Shown in pieces: positions 15,936-25,362 of a stretch of 43,764 bases of DNA. Within the stretch, counting starts at the first letter, position 1. Each line of letters starts with the position of its first letter. Origin of the DNA: Acidobacteriota bacterium (GTDB lineage Bacteria > Acidobacteriota > Vicinamibacteria > Vicinamibacterales > UBA2999); the NCBI GenBank assembly GCA_016789705.1, contig JAEUQR010000183.1, positions 1 through 43,764 of the forward strand, given 5' to 3'. A program made the position numbers and the translations under genes. The notes beneath the pieces were generated by a model, which saw only the letters and a program-made list of their open reading frames with translations, did not search any database and was not told the origin of the DNA.

Positions 15936-17150
15936 ATGGCCGTGATTCACCCGTTCGCCGCCCTGCGCCCCACCCCGGCCACCGTAGCACGCGTGGCAGC
16001 CGTGCCCTACGACGTCGTCAACACCGACGAGGCCCGCAGCCTCGCCGCCGACGATCCGCTGAGCTTCCTTCGTGTCTCGCGGCCGGAGATCGAATGCCCG
16101 CCCGGCACTCCCATCTATTCGGACGAGGTCTACCAGCGGGCCTCCGACAACTTCGACCGGCTGCGCCGCGCGGCGCCGCTCGTCATCGAAGACGTCCCGA
16201 GCCTCTACATCTACCAGCTCCACATGGCGGGGCACGTGCAGACGGGCGTGGCCGCCTGTTATTCGGTGGACGAGTACGCCCGCGACCTCATCCGCAAACA
16301 CGAGAAGACGCGGCCCGACAAGGAAGACGACCGGACGCGCCACATCATGACGCTGCGCGCGCAGACCGGACCGGTGTTCCTCACCTACAGGGCGTCGGCC
16401 GCCGTGGACGGCGTCGTATCCGCCGCCACCACCGGCGCGCCGCTCTTCGATTTCACGGCCGCTGACGGCGTGCGGCATGTCGTCTGGCGCGTGCCGGAGG
16501 CGCAGGCCGGCCCGCTCGTCGCGGCGTTCGCCGCCGTGCCGGCGCTCTACATCGCCGATGGCCATCACCGCGCGGCGAGCGCCTGGCGCACGCATCAGCA
16601 GCTCGCCGCGGAAGGTCCCGGCGAACACGAGCGGTTCCTCGCCGTGGCGTTCCCCGACGCGCAGATGCAGGTGCTGCCCTATAACCGCGTCGTGCGCGAT
16701 CTGCACGGACTGAGCGCCGAGGCCTTCACGGCCGCGCTCGCCACGCGCGTCGCCGTGACTCCGGGCGGCCCGGCCACGCCGGCGCGCCGGGGCCAGGTGG
16801 CGATGTATCTCGACGGCCGCTGGTCGACTCTCGACTTCGGGGCGCCGGCGCCGGAGCTGTCTGCCGACGCCACGCTCGACGTCAGCCGGCTGCAGGACGT
16901 GGTGCTCGGCCCCGTGCTCGGCATCGCCGACGTCCGCACCGACAAGCGCATCGACTTCGTGGGCGGTATCCGCGGCACGGCCGAACTCGAACGCCTCGTC
17001 GACAGCGGCACGTTCGCCGTGGCGTTCTCGCTGGTGCCCGTGTCGGTCGACGACCTGATGCGGATTTCCGACGCCGGCGGAATCATGCCGCCCAAGTCCA
17101 CCTGGTTCGAACCGAAACTGCGCGACGGCGTGCTCAGTCATCTCGTGTGA
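15936..17150 (+). CDS. DUF1015 family protein linked to serine biosynthesis
   Basis: A 404-residue protein with the DUF1015 pattern throughout: the opening HPFAALRPTPATVARVAAVPYDVV, the middle IADGHHRAASAW (conserved DGHHR) and QVLPYNRVVRDL. The length is standard. It is 34 bases upstream of serA in the same direction, followed by serC, an arrangement seen in many bacteria and the source of the common label 'SerC-associated'. Its biochemical role is not established. The conserved DGHHR motif suggests a nuclease- or phosphate-handling-type pocket, but that is inference. Confidence 0.92.
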   Translation: MAVIHPFAALRPTPATVARVAAVPYDVVNTDEARSLAADDPLSFLRVSRPEIECPPGTPIYSDEVYQRASDNFDRLRRAAPLVIEDVPSLYIYQLHMAGHVQTGVAACYSVDEYARDLIRKHEKTRPDKEDDRTRHIMTLRAQTGPVFLTYRASAAVDGVVSAATTGAPLFDFTAADGVRHVVWRVPEAQAGPLVAAFAAVPALYIADGHHRAASAWRTHQQLAAEGPGEHERFLAVAFPDAQMQVLPYNRVVRDLHGLSAEAFTAALATRVAVTPGGPATPARRGQVAMYLDGRWSTLDFGAPAPELSADATLDVSRLQDVVLGPVLGIADVRTDKRIDFVGGIRGTAELERLVDSGTFAVAFSLVPVSVDDLMRISDAGGIMPPKSTWFEPKLRDGVLSHLV

Positions 17151-17184
17151 GCGGCGCGCCGCCGACATTCCGCGTGAGGGTCCC

Positions 17185-18408
17185 ATGAACGTGCTCGTGG
17201 CGGACAAGTTCGAACAGAGCGGCCTCGACGGGCTGCGGGCGATCGGGTGCGAGGTGTCGTACCAGCCCGACGTCAAGGACGCCGCGCTCGTCGACGCCGT
17301 GCGCGCAAGCGGCGCGTCGGTGCTCGTCGTGCGCTCGACGCAGGTGACCGAAGCCGTGCTCGACGCGGGGGGCCTCGCGCTCATCGTGCGGGCCGGCGCC
17401 GGCGTGAACACGATCGACGTCGCCGGGGCCTCGAAACGTGGCATCTACGTGTCGAACTGTCCGGGCAAGAACGCAGTGGCAGTGGCCGAACTCGCCTTCG
17501 GACTCATCCTCGCGCTCGATCGGCGCATCCCGGACAACGTCGCCGACCTGCGTGCCGGCACCTGGAACAAGAAGGAGTACTCGAAGGCGCGCGGGCTCTC
17601 GGGCCGTACGCTCGGGCTCGTGGGCTTCGGCAACATCGGGCAGGAGATGGCCATTCGCGCCACCGCGTTCGGCATGCCGGTCGTGGCGTGGAGCCGGCGG
17701 TTCGACGACAACCTCGCCGAGCGCGAGCGTGTCGAGGATGTGTTCGGCATCGCCATCGCCGAATCGGCCGAGGAGGTCGTGGCTGCGGCCGACGTTGTCA
17801 GCGTGCATCTGGCGCTCTCGAAGGACACGCGCGGCTTCGTGGACGCCGAGCTGCTCGGGCACATGAAGCCCGGCGCCATCTTCATCAACACGGCACGCGC
17901 CGAAGTGGCAGACCAGGCCGCGCTCGCCGCCGTCGTCCGCGAGAAGGGCGTCCGCGCCGGACTCGACGTGTTCGCCACCGAGCCGGCCGCCGCGACCGGC
18001 GCTTTCGCCGACGACATCGTGCGGCTGCCCGGTGTCTACGGCACGCACCACATCGGCGCCTCCACCGACCAGGCGCAGGATGCCATCGCCGCCGAGACGG
18101 TGCGCATCGTCCGCACGTTCAAGGACACGGGCCGCGTGCCGAACGTGGTGAATCTGGCGCGGACGACGCCGGCCACGCACATGCTCGTCGTGCGGCACCG
18201 CGACCGGCCCGGCGTGCTCGCGCACATCTTCGGTGAGCTGCGCGGCGCCGGCCTGAACGTGCAGGAAACCGAGAATGTCATCTTCGACGGCGCCGAAGCC
18301 GCCGTGGCCCGCATCAATCTCGACGGCGCGCCGGCCCGCCACACGCTCGATGCCGTGCGCGACCACCCGCACGTGCTCGACGTGCAGCTCGTATCCCTGT
18401 CTTCCTAG
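17185..18408 (+). CDS. serA: D-3-phosphoglycerate dehydrogenase
   Basis: A 407-residue enzyme that oxidises 3-phosphoglycerate to phosphohydroxypyruvate, the first step of serine synthesis. NAD is bound at GLVGFGNIGQ (144-153). The catalytic set is Arg238 (FINTARAE), Glu266 (DVFATEP) and His289 (GTHHIGAS). A C-terminal ACT domain (about 335-405, MLVVRHRDRPGVLAHIFGEL) is the usual serine-feedback site. The large intervening domain of the long form is absent. A GAGGG site precedes the ATG. Middle gene of the DUF1015-serA-serC set. Confidence 0.95.
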   Translation: MNVLVADKFEQSGLDGLRAIGCEVSYQPDVKDAALVDAVRASGASVLVVRSTQVTEAVLDAGGLALIVRAGAGVNTIDVAGASKRGIYVSNCPGKNAVAVAELAFGLILALDRRIPDNVADLRAGTWNKKEYSKARGLSGRTLGLVGFGNIGQEMAIRATAFGMPVVAWSRRFDDNLAERERVEDVFGIAIAESAEEVVAAADVVSVHLALSKDTRGFVDAELLGHMKPGAIFINTARAEVADQAALAAVVREKGVRAGLDVFATEPAAATGAFADDIVRLPGVYGTHHIGASTDQAQDAIAAETVRIVRTFKDTGRVPNVVNLARTTPATHMLVVRHRDRPGVLAHIFGELRGAGLNVQETENVIFDGAEAAVARINLDGAPARHTLDAVRDHPHVLDVQLVSLSS

Positions 18409-18416
18409 GAACGCTC

Positions 18417-19502
18417 ATGTCCGAACGCATCTTCAACTTCTCCGCCGGCCCCGCCATCCTGCCCGAAGCCGTGCTGCTCGAGGCCCAGCGCGATCTGGTC
18501 GCGCTGCCCGGTGTGGGCATGTCGGTGCTCGAGATCAGCCACCGCTCGAAGACCTTCGAGGCGATCCTGGCCGGAACCGAGGCCGACCTGCGGACGCTCG
18601 GCGGCGTGCCGGCGAACTACAAGGTGCTGTTCCTGCAGGGCGGCGCCTCACTGCAGTTCTCGATGGTGCCGCTCAATCTGCTGACGCCCGGCGCGACAGC
18701 CGACTACATCGTCACCGGCGGCTGGTCGCAGAAGGCCGTGAAAGAAGCGCAGCGCGTCGGCACCGTGCACATCGCCGGCTCGACCGAGGGCGAGAACTTC
18801 GCGCGCATCCCGCGGCAGGACGAACTGCAGCTCACGCCCGACGCGGCCTACGTCCATGTCACGACCAACAACACGCTCTTCGGCACCGAGTGGGCGAGTG
18901 AGCCGGCCGTGGGCGCGGTGCCGCTCGTGGCCGACACATCGTCGGACATGTTCAGCCGTCCGATCGAGGTCTCGAAGTACGGCCTCATCTACGCCGGCGC
19001 GCAGAAGAACCTCGGGCCGTCGGGGGTCACGCTCGTCATCGTGCGCGACGACCTGCTGGCGCGGTCGAGCAAGTCGCTCCACACGATGCTCAACTATGCC
19101 GTGCACGCCGAGAACGGCTCGATGTACAACACGCCACCCTGCTTCGGCATCTACCTCATGGGCCTCGTGATGAAGTGGGCGCTCGCCGAGGGCGGTCTCG
19201 CCGCCATCAGCGCCGCCAACGACCGCAAGGCCGCGGCGCTCTACGCCGAAATCGATCGCACCGGTTTCTACCGCGGCACCGCCGCGACGGACAGCCGCTC
19301 GCGCATGAACATCACGTTCCGCCTGCCGTCGGAAGCGCTCGAGGCGACGTTCGCGAAGGAATCGACCGCCGCCGGCCTCGATGGCCTCAAGGGCCACCGC
19401 TCGGTGGGCGGCATGCGGGCGTCGATCTACAACGCCTTCCCGGAAGCGGGCGTGACCGCGCTCGTGGACTTCATGCGCGAGTTCGAGCGGAAGAACGGGT
19501 AG
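18417..19502 (+). CDS. serC: Phosphoserine aminotransferase
   Basis: A 361-residue class V aminotransferase. It opens with IFNFSAGPAILPEAVL, has the substrate loop SHRSKTFEAI and the pyridoxal-phosphate lysine Lys207 in YAGAQKNLGPSG, and ends with GHRSVGGMRASIYNA. It converts phosphohydroxypyruvate to phosphoserine with glutamate, directly using the SerA product. It starts 8 bases after the serA stop with an AGGA site. A serB gene is not in the window. It ends 6 bases from the convergent pcnB gene. Confidence 0.97.
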   Translation: MSERIFNFSAGPAILPEAVLLEAQRDLVALPGVGMSVLEISHRSKTFEAILAGTEADLRTLGGVPANYKVLFLQGGASLQFSMVPLNLLTPGATADYIVTGGWSQKAVKEAQRVGTVHIAGSTEGENFARIPRQDELQLTPDAAYVHVTTNNTLFGTEWASEPAVGAVPLVADTSSDMFSRPIEVSKYGLIYAGAQKNLGPSGVTLVIVRDDLLARSSKSLHTMLNYAVHAENGSMYNTPPCFGIYLMGLVMKWALAEGGLAAISAANDRKAAALYAEIDRTGFYRGTAATDSRSRMNITFRLPSEALEATFAKESTAAGLDGLKGHRSVGGMRASIYNAFPEAGVTALVDFMREFERKNG

Positions 19503-19508
19503 GCGGGC

Positions 19509-20912
19509 CTACGGCGTGCCGGGGCCGAACTTGCGGCCGCCGCGTCGGCGCCGGCCGCCCCGGCGGCGGCGCGGGCCGCGCGGCATGTCGCCGTCGGTCG
19601 GACGGTCCGCGCGCACACCGCCTTCGGCGGGCAGTGAGCTGGCCTCGATGAAGCCGCGCCAGTGTTCGACGATCTCGGGTGCGCGGCCGTGCACTTCGAG
19701 CCACGTGAGCGCGTCTTCGAACGGGCCACGGTGCAGCAGCGCCCGCTTGGCGCGCGGCGAGGCTTCCATGTCCTGGAGGCGGCGCTGCACGGCGAGCAAC
19801 TGCCGCAGGCGGTCGGTGTCGCGGCGCGCCACGGGGAGCTGGCCGATCTTGAAGACCGGTTCCGGCGGACCTTCGCGCCGGCGCCGTCGCCTCGCCGGCG
19901 GCTGTTCCACGGTGGGCATGTCGGCCTCGTCGTGGTCGTCGTCGTGCGCGCCGCCGGCCCCTGGGTACGCCGGCCGCTCGCGCGTGGGCATGAGGCCCAG
20001 CGGCACGACCATCGTGCCGAGCAGGATCGGGTTCGAGAGCGTGGCCGGCGCCGAATCGAAGCGCTGCCGGTAGGAATCGAGCGCATCGAGCGCGTCGAGG
20101 AACCCTTCGTCGTGCGCGTGTTCCTGCAGCTCGGGCGTCACGGGTTCGAGCAGGCGGTGTTCGGCGAGCGCGGCGAAGGTCTTCTCGGCGGCGCCGCTGC
20201 GGAGGATCTTGTAGTACTCCTCGATCATCCGCGCCGGCGCGGCCTGCGCCAGGCGATGGCGGTGCGTGGCGATTGCCTTGGCCACCGGCGGATCGAGCGT
20301 GAAGTCGAGCCGCGAGGCCATCACGACCGCGCGCAGCATCCGCACTGGATCTTCCTGGAAGCGCTCGTTGGGATCGCCGATCGAGCGGATGACGCGTGCC
20401 TTGATGTCGTCGAGCCCGCCCACGTAGTCGATGATCGAGCGGTCGGCGATGTCGTAGAAGAGCGCGTTGATGGTGAAGTCGCGGCGGAAGGCGTCTTCCT
20501 CCGGCGTGCCGAAGGTGTTGTCGCGGTGAATCAGCAGGTCGCGCGCCGTCTCGGGCGAGAGATCGCCCATGGACTCATCGGGCGTGCCTTCGGGATCGCC
20601 GGCCGGGATGAGCTTGCGGAAGGTCGCGACCTCGATCGCCTTGTCGCCGAACTTCACATGGGCGAGGCGGAAGCGGCGGCCGATGATCCAGCAGTTCCGG
20701 AACTGCTTCTTGATCTGGTAGGGGTGCGCCGACGTGCCGATGTCGAAATCCTTGGGCTTGCGGCCGAGCAGCAGGTCGCGCACGCTGCCGCCCACGAGGT
20801 AGGCGGTGTAGCCGGCCTCGTGAAGACGCGTCAGCACCTTCAGCGCGTCGGGATCGATCTGGCGGCGCGAGATGGGATGGTCTGCACGGGGAACGATGAC
20901 GGGACCGGACAT
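19509..20912 (-). CDS. pcnB: Poly(A) polymerase I / CCA-adding-type nucleotidyltransferase
   Basis: A 467-residue class II nucleotidyltransferase: GGSVRDLLLG (41-50) and the catalytic KDFDIGTSA with Asp55 and Asp57, then RRDFTINALFYD and the NERFQEDPVRMLRAVVMASR RNA-handling motif. The N-terminal extension and the long basic C-terminal tail (Arg/Gly-rich, about 435-467) favour poly(A) polymerase over the tRNA CCA enzyme. The tail probably binds RNA. A TACAAT -10 lies 9 bases before the ATG, so the transcript may be nearly leaderless. Confidence 0.88.
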   Translation of the reverse strand: MSGPVIVPRADHPISRRQIDPDALKVLTRLHEAGYTAYLVGGSVRDLLLGRKPKDFDIGTSAHPYQIKKQFRNCWIIGRRFRLAHVKFGDKAIEVATFRKLIPAGDPEGTPDESMGDLSPETARDLLIHRDNTFGTPEEDAFRRDFTINALFYDIADRSIIDYVGGLDDIKARVIRSIGDPNERFQEDPVRMLRAVVMASRLDFTLDPPVAKAIATHRHRLAQAAPARMIEEYYKILRSGAAEKTFAALAEHRLLEPVTPELQEHAHDEGFLDALDALDSYRQRFDSAPATLSNPILLGTMVVPLGLMPTRERPAYPGAGGAHDDDHDEADMPTVEQPPARRRRRREGPPEPVFKIGQLPVARRDTDRLRQLLAVQRRLQDMEASPRAKRALLHRGPFEDALTWLEVHGRAPEIVEHWRGFIEASSLPAEGGVRADRPTDGDMPRGPRRRRGGRRRRGGRKFGPGTP

Positions 20913-21016
20913 CGGAGGAGCATTGTAGCAGCCCCGGGTGGGTGAAATGCACTGAACTACCTTGTTTTCAACATCTTACGAGACGATTCACTGCCGCCGT
21001 GTGCTACGATGCGCGC

Positions 21017-21817
21017 ATGGTCCGCCCGGCTGCAGTGGTTGTCGCCATTCTCATGGCGGGCGTGTCGCTCAGTGCGACGCGTGAAGACCTGGCGCGGGCC
21101 CGCACGCTTTTCAACGAGCGGAAGTTCGACCAGGCGATCGCTGCCGCCGAACTGGCCCGCAAGACGCCCGACACGGCCGATGCCGCCGCCGTCGTGCTGG
21201 CGCGCGCCCATCTCGAGCGCTACCGGCAGGTGGCCGACCCGGCGGACCTCGGGGCCGCCCGCGCCGCGCTTGGCAGCGCCAATGTCGAGAAGCTCGGCAC
21301 GCCCGATCGCGCGGAATACCTCATCGGGCTCGGCGGCTCGCTCTTCCTCGAGGACGACTTCGGCGCCGCCGCTGAAATCTTCGAGTCGGCGATCGAAATC
21401 GCACCGGCGGCGGGCGAAGGCGCCCGTGAAGCCGTGCTCGACTGGTACGGGTCGGCGATGGAGCGCTGGGCCGCGCCCTACACGACCACGCGCCGGGCCG
21501 CGATGCTCGAACGCCTCGTGCGCCGCATGGAGATCGAGCAGGCGAAAAATCCCGGTTCGCGCGCGGCGTCCTACTGGCTCGTCGCCGCGTTGCGGGCGCA
21601 GGGCGAGACCGAACGCGCCTGGCAGGCGGCCGTCGCGGCGTGGGTGCGGGCGCCGCTGGCCGGCGTGCGGTCGATTGCGCTGCGCGCCGACATCGATCGC
21701 CTGGTGCGCGAGGGCCTCATCCCCGATCGCGGCAAGGACGCGCCCGAGGCCGACCGCGCCGGCCGCGAAACGGCGCTGCGCGCCGAGTGGGAACTGCTCA
21801 AGCAGAAGTGGAAGTAG
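21017..21817 (+). CDS. Exported TPR-like helical protein
   Basis: A 266-residue protein with a signal peptide (MVRPAAVVVAILMAGVSLSA). A helical repeat region follows (LARARTLFNERKFDQAIAAA, LGGSLFLEDDFGAAAEIFES), typical of two or three degenerate tetratricopeptide repeats. The ATG at 21017 is chosen because the signal peptide starts there. A TACGAT hexamer at 21005-21010 leaves only 6 bases before it, suggesting a leaderless message. A periplasmic scaffold role is plausible; no catalytic motif is seen. Confidence 0.78.
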   Translation: MVRPAAVVVAILMAGVSLSATREDLARARTLFNERKFDQAIAAAELARKTPDTADAAAVVLARAHLERYRQVADPADLGAARAALGSANVEKLGTPDRAEYLIGLGGSLFLEDDFGAAAEIFESAIEIAPAAGEGAREAVLDWYGSAMERWAAPYTTTRRAAMLERLVRRMEIEQAKNPGSRAASYWLVAALRAQGETERAWQAAVAAWVRAPLAGVRSIALRADIDRLVREGLIPDRGKDAPEADRAGRETALRAEWELLKQKWK

Positions 21818-21832
21818 GGCGGGGCTCGGCTT

Positions 21833-24517
21833 TCACGGCTTCGCCTCTTTCCAGTTCGCCCCGATCCCCACGTCCACGTCGAGCGGCACGGACAGCTTCA
21901 CACCTTCCGCCATCGTCGCGCGCACGAGTTCGGCCACGCGGTCCGCGTCCGCGACCGGCGCTTCGAACAGCAGTTCGTCGTGCACTGTGAGGATCATGCG
22001 CGAGCCCGGGGCCTCGGCAGAGAGCACCTCGTCCACATCGATCATCGCGCGCTTCAGGATGTCGGCTGCCGTGCCCTGAATCGGCATGTTGACGGCCATG
22101 CGTTCGGCCGCCGCGCGGATCTGCCCGTTGCGGCTCGTGAGCTCTGGCACCGGGCGTTTGCGCCCGAACATCGTGCGCACCACGCCGCTCGTGCGGCCGT
22201 CTTCGAGCGTCTGTTCGATGAATCCGCGCACCCGCGGGAAGCCGGCGAAGTAGGCGTCGATGAACTGCTGGGCGGCCGCCTGTGACACGCCGATGTCCTT
22301 GGCCAGCGTGAAGGCCGTCTTGCCGTAGAGCAGGGCGTAGTTGACGATCTTCGCGCGCCGCCGCAGTTCGTGCCGGTCGAGTCCGCTCTCCGGGCCGAAC
22401 ACCTTGAGCGCCGTCTGGTCGTGGATGTCGTCGCCGCGCGCGAAGGCCGCCGTGAGTGTCTCGTCGCCCGAGAGGTGCGCCAGCACGCGCAGCTCGATCT
22501 GCGAGTAGTCGGCCGAGATGAGCACGTAGCCAGGTTCCGCCACGAAGGCGCGCCGGATCTCGCGGCCGAGCGCCGTGCGGATCGGAATGTTCTGCAGGTT
22601 CGGGTCGCTGCTGCTCAGGCGCCCAGTCGCGGCGACGGCCTGATTGAACACCGTATGCACGCGCCCGGTCACCGGATGCACGAGCGAGGGCAGCGCGTCG
22701 ATGTAGGTGCCCTTCAGCTTCGACAGGCTGCGCCAGTCGAGGATGAGGCGCGGGAGATCATGCGTGAGCGCCAGCTCCTCGAGTACTTCGACCGCCGTGG
22801 ACGGCGTGCGTGTCGTGCCCGTGCGCTTGAGCACCGGCAGCTGGAGCTTGTCGAACAGGATCTCGCCGAGCTGCTTGGGCGAGCCGATGTTAAACGTCTC
22901 GCCGGCCTGCCGGTGGATCTCGGCGGCGAGCGCGCCCATCTCCTGCTCCATGTGCGCAGCCTGGCTGGCCAGCGCCTGCGTATCCACCTTCACGCCGGAC
23001 CGTTCGAGCCCGGCCAGAATCGGGACGAGCGGCAGTTCGAGATCGCGGTAGACCGCCGCCACGCCCGCCGTGTCGAGCTCCGGCGCGAAACGTTCGGCGA
23101 GCTGCCAGGCCAGGTCGGCGCGTTCCCCGGCATAGTCGAGCACGCGCTCCGGGGCGAGTGTCGTGAACGGCACCGCCTTGGCGCCCTTGCCGCGCACGTC
23201 GTCGGCGAGGCGGGCGCGGTAGCCGAGCTGCTCGAGTGCGAGCGGCTCCAGATCCTGGCTCGATCGCGAGGCGTCGAGCAGGTAGGCCGCGAGCATCGTG
23301 TCGAGGTCGAGGCCGGCGAGCGTAATGCCGTGGCGGGCCAGCACGACGGTGGCGAACTTGAGGTCGTGGCCCACCTTGGCGATGGCCGGATCCTCGAGCA
23401 CCGGCTTAAGCGCGGCGAAGGTCTCCGCGCGGTCGAGCCCGGCCTCGCTCATGAGCGTGGCGGCACCGAAGGGCAGGAAGCGGGCGGCGCGCGGGCCGGT
23501 GGCGAAGACGAGCCCGGCCACGTCCGCCCGCATGCCGGCGTCGCCTTCGGCGAGCACGTGCAGCGCCACGCGGCCGCTGGCGCGGATCTCGTCCGCGAGG
23601 CGCGCCACGGCCTCGGCCGACTCGACCACGGCATAGTCCTTCGTCACCGACTCGGCCGACGGCGCGTAGTCGGTCACGAGCGTCCGGAAGCCGAGGTCGG
23701 AGAACAGCGTGTAGCAGCGTTCGCGCGACGCGCCGCGGAAGGTGAGCGCCTCGGGCTCGAAGGGCACCGGCACGTCGGTGTGGATCGTGACCAGCTGACG
23801 CGCCTGGCGCGCGTCGTCGCCGTGCGCGAGCAGCGCCTCGCGCTGTTTCTTCGCCTTCACCTCGCCGGCCGAAGCGAGCAGCGCGTCGAGCGAGCCATAC
23901 GTGGTGATGAGATCGCGGGCGCCCTTCTCGCCGATGCCGGGCACGCCCTTCACGTTGTCGCTCGTGTCGCCCATGAGCGCCAGCACGTCCACCACCTGCG
24001 ATGGCGCCACGCCGAACTTCGACTTCACGCCCTCGGCGTCGAACCAGGCGCCCTCGTCCTTCGGGTTGTAGACGCGGATGGGGCCGTCCACGAGCTGGAA
24101 GAAGTCCTTGTCGCCGGTGACGATCGCCACCTGGAAACCGGCGGCCGCAGCCTTTTTCGCCAGCGTGCCGATGACGTCGTCGGCCTCGAAACCCTCGCTC
24201 GTCAGGATGGGCACGCCCATCGCCTCGCAGGCCTCGTGCACCCACGGGATCTGTTCGGCCAGGTCCGAGGGCATCGGCGCCCGGTTGGCCTTGTAGTCGG
24301 CGACGATCTTGTCGCGGAACGTGTCGGTCGGCAGGTCGAACGACGCCGCGATGTGAGTGGGCTTGTGATCGGCCAGCAGCTTGCGCAGCATGGTCACGAA
24401 GCCGTAGACGGCGTTCGTGGAACGGCCGTCGGGACCGGTCAGCCCGCGGATCGCGTGGTAGGCGCGATACATCTGGTTGCTGCCGTCGATGAGGAAAAGC
24501 GACCGCGGCTCGGACAT
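21833..24517 (-). CDS. polA: DNA polymerase I with inactive 3'-5' exonuclease domain
   Basis: An 894-residue protein with three domains. The 5'-3' exonuclease (1 to ~290) is intact: LFLIDGSNQMYRAYHAI, ILTSEGFEADDVIGTLA, VTGDKDFFQLV. The polymerase (~490-894) has motif A DYSQIELRVLAHLSGD, motif B RRRAKIVNYALLYGKTAF and motif C LTVHDELLFE. The middle 3'-5' exonuclease fold is kept but its metal ligands are lost: the DTE of the E. coli enzyme aligns with V-L-A, KYD with KFA, and YAAED with YAGER. It therefore should repair and fill gaps but not proofread. Motif B has Tyr-Ala in place of the usual Phe-Gly. The start at 24517 begins the conserved nuclease strand. Confidence 0.96.
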   Translation of the reverse strand: MSEPRSLFLIDGSNQMYRAYHAIRGLTGPDGRSTNAVYGFVTMLRKLLADHKPTHIAASFDLPTDTFRDKIVADYKANRAPMPSDLAEQIPWVHEACEAMGVPILTSEGFEADDVIGTLAKKAAAAGFQVAIVTGDKDFFQLVDGPIRVYNPKDEGAWFDAEGVKSKFGVAPSQVVDVLALMGDTSDNVKGVPGIGEKGARDLITTYGSLDALLASAGEVKAKKQREALLAHGDDARQARQLVTIHTDVPVPFEPEALTFRGASRERCYTLFSDLGFRTLVTDYAPSAESVTKDYAVVESAEAVARLADEIRASGRVALHVLAEGDAGMRADVAGLVFATGPRAARFLPFGAATLMSEAGLDRAETFAALKPVLEDPAIAKVGHDLKFATVVLARHGITLAGLDLDTMLAAYLLDASRSSQDLEPLALEQLGYRARLADDVRGKGAKAVPFTTLAPERVLDYAGERADLAWQLAERFAPELDTAGVAAVYRDLELPLVPILAGLERSGVKVDTQALASQAAHMEQEMGALAAEIHRQAGETFNIGSPKQLGEILFDKLQLPVLKRTGTTRTPSTAVEVLEELALTHDLPRLILDWRSLSKLKGTYIDALPSLVHPVTGRVHTVFNQAVAATGRLSSSDPNLQNIPIRTALGREIRRAFVAEPGYVLISADYSQIELRVLAHLSGDETLTAAFARGDDIHDQTALKVFGPESGLDRHELRRRAKIVNYALLYGKTAFTLAKDIGVSQAAAQQFIDAYFAGFPRVRGFIEQTLEDGRTSGVVRTMFGRKRPVPELTSRNGQIRAAAERMAVNMPIQGTAADILKRAMIDVDEVLSAEAPGSRMILTVHDELLFEAPVADADRVAELVRATMAEGVKLSVPLDVDVGIGANWKEAKP

Positions 24518-24602
24518 GGCGAGGCCGGTATTATGATGCAGATGGTGATGACTGGTGGTCACGAGTAGGCCCGGGGCGCGCGCGCGGCTGCCCTGGCTCG
24601 GC

Positions 24603-25334
24603 ATGGTACGGCTGGCGGTGCTCGCGGCGGCGCTCGCCGGCGCCTCCTGCAGCAACGTCATCACGCGGAAGTACGAGTACGAGGAGGACGTCTACCTCGA
24701 CCTCGACGGCTCGGCCACGGTCTACGTGAATGCGGCCGTGCCGGCGCTCGTCGCGCTGCGCGATGCGCCCCTGCCGCTCGACCCGAATGCGCGGCTCGAT
24801 CGCAACGACGTCCGCGCCTGGTTCCAGAGCCCCGGCGCGCGTGTGGCCTCGGTGAGCACCTCGCGGCGCGAGGGCCGGCGCTACGTGCACCTGCGGATCG
24901 AGACCGACGACATCCGCGCGCTCTCGAAGGCCGCGCCGTTTGCCTGGTCGGCCTACGGCCTGGTCGAGAAGGACGGCGTGTTCGTGTTCACCCAGCGCAT
25001 CTCGGCGGCGGCCGGCAAGGACGCCGGCAACGTTGGCTGGAAGGGCGATGAGCTCGTGGCCGTGCGTCTGCATCTGCCGAGCCGCGTGCCCTTCCACAAC
25101 GCGCCGAGCCGCACCATCGAGCGCGGCAACATCATCACGTGGGAACAGCCGCTCGCGGCGCGCGCGAAGGGCGAACCGCTGGCCATCGAAGTGCATCTCG
25201 AGCGCGACTCGATCCTGTTCCAGACACTGGCGCTCTTCGGCGGCATGGCCGTGCTCGCCATCGCCACGCTCGTGTTCTTCATCTGGTGGGTCGGGCGCAA
25301 GGGGAAGCGCCAGTCGCCGCCGGCTTCGGCCTGA
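24603..25334 (+). CDS. Membrane-anchored extracytoplasmic protein of unknown function
   Basis: About 243 residues from the ATG at 24603 (a GTG at 24555 is an alternative). The N-terminus MVRLAVLAAALAGASCSN is a signal peptide with a lipobox-like Cys, so it may be a lipoprotein. A beta-rich domain follows (YEYEEDVYLDLDGSATVYVN), then a single C-terminal membrane helix (LALFGGMAVLAIATLVFFIWW) and a basic tail. Bitopic with the domain outside is the simplest model. Divergent from polA and 28 bases ahead of a GNAT gene. I do not recognise the family. Confidence 0.75.
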   Translation: MVRLAVLAAALAGASCSNVITRKYEYEEDVYLDLDGSATVYVNAAVPALVALRDAPLPLDPNARLDRNDVRAWFQSPGARVASVSTSRREGRRYVHLRIETDDIRALSKAAPFAWSAYGLVEKDGVFVFTQRISAAAGKDAGNVGWKGDELVAVRLHLPSRVPFHNAPSRTIERGNIITWEQPLAARAKGEPLAIEVHLERDSILFQTLALFGGMAVLAIATLVFFIWWVGRKGKRQSPPASA

Positions 25335-25362
25335 CCGCCTCCCCGCCGCGGAACGTCCCGTC

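Noticed and set aside
24555..24602. GTG start for the membrane-anchored protein next to polA
   Set aside because: It adds basic residues ahead of the signal peptide and has no ribosome site; the ATG at 24603 is simpler. Not excluded.
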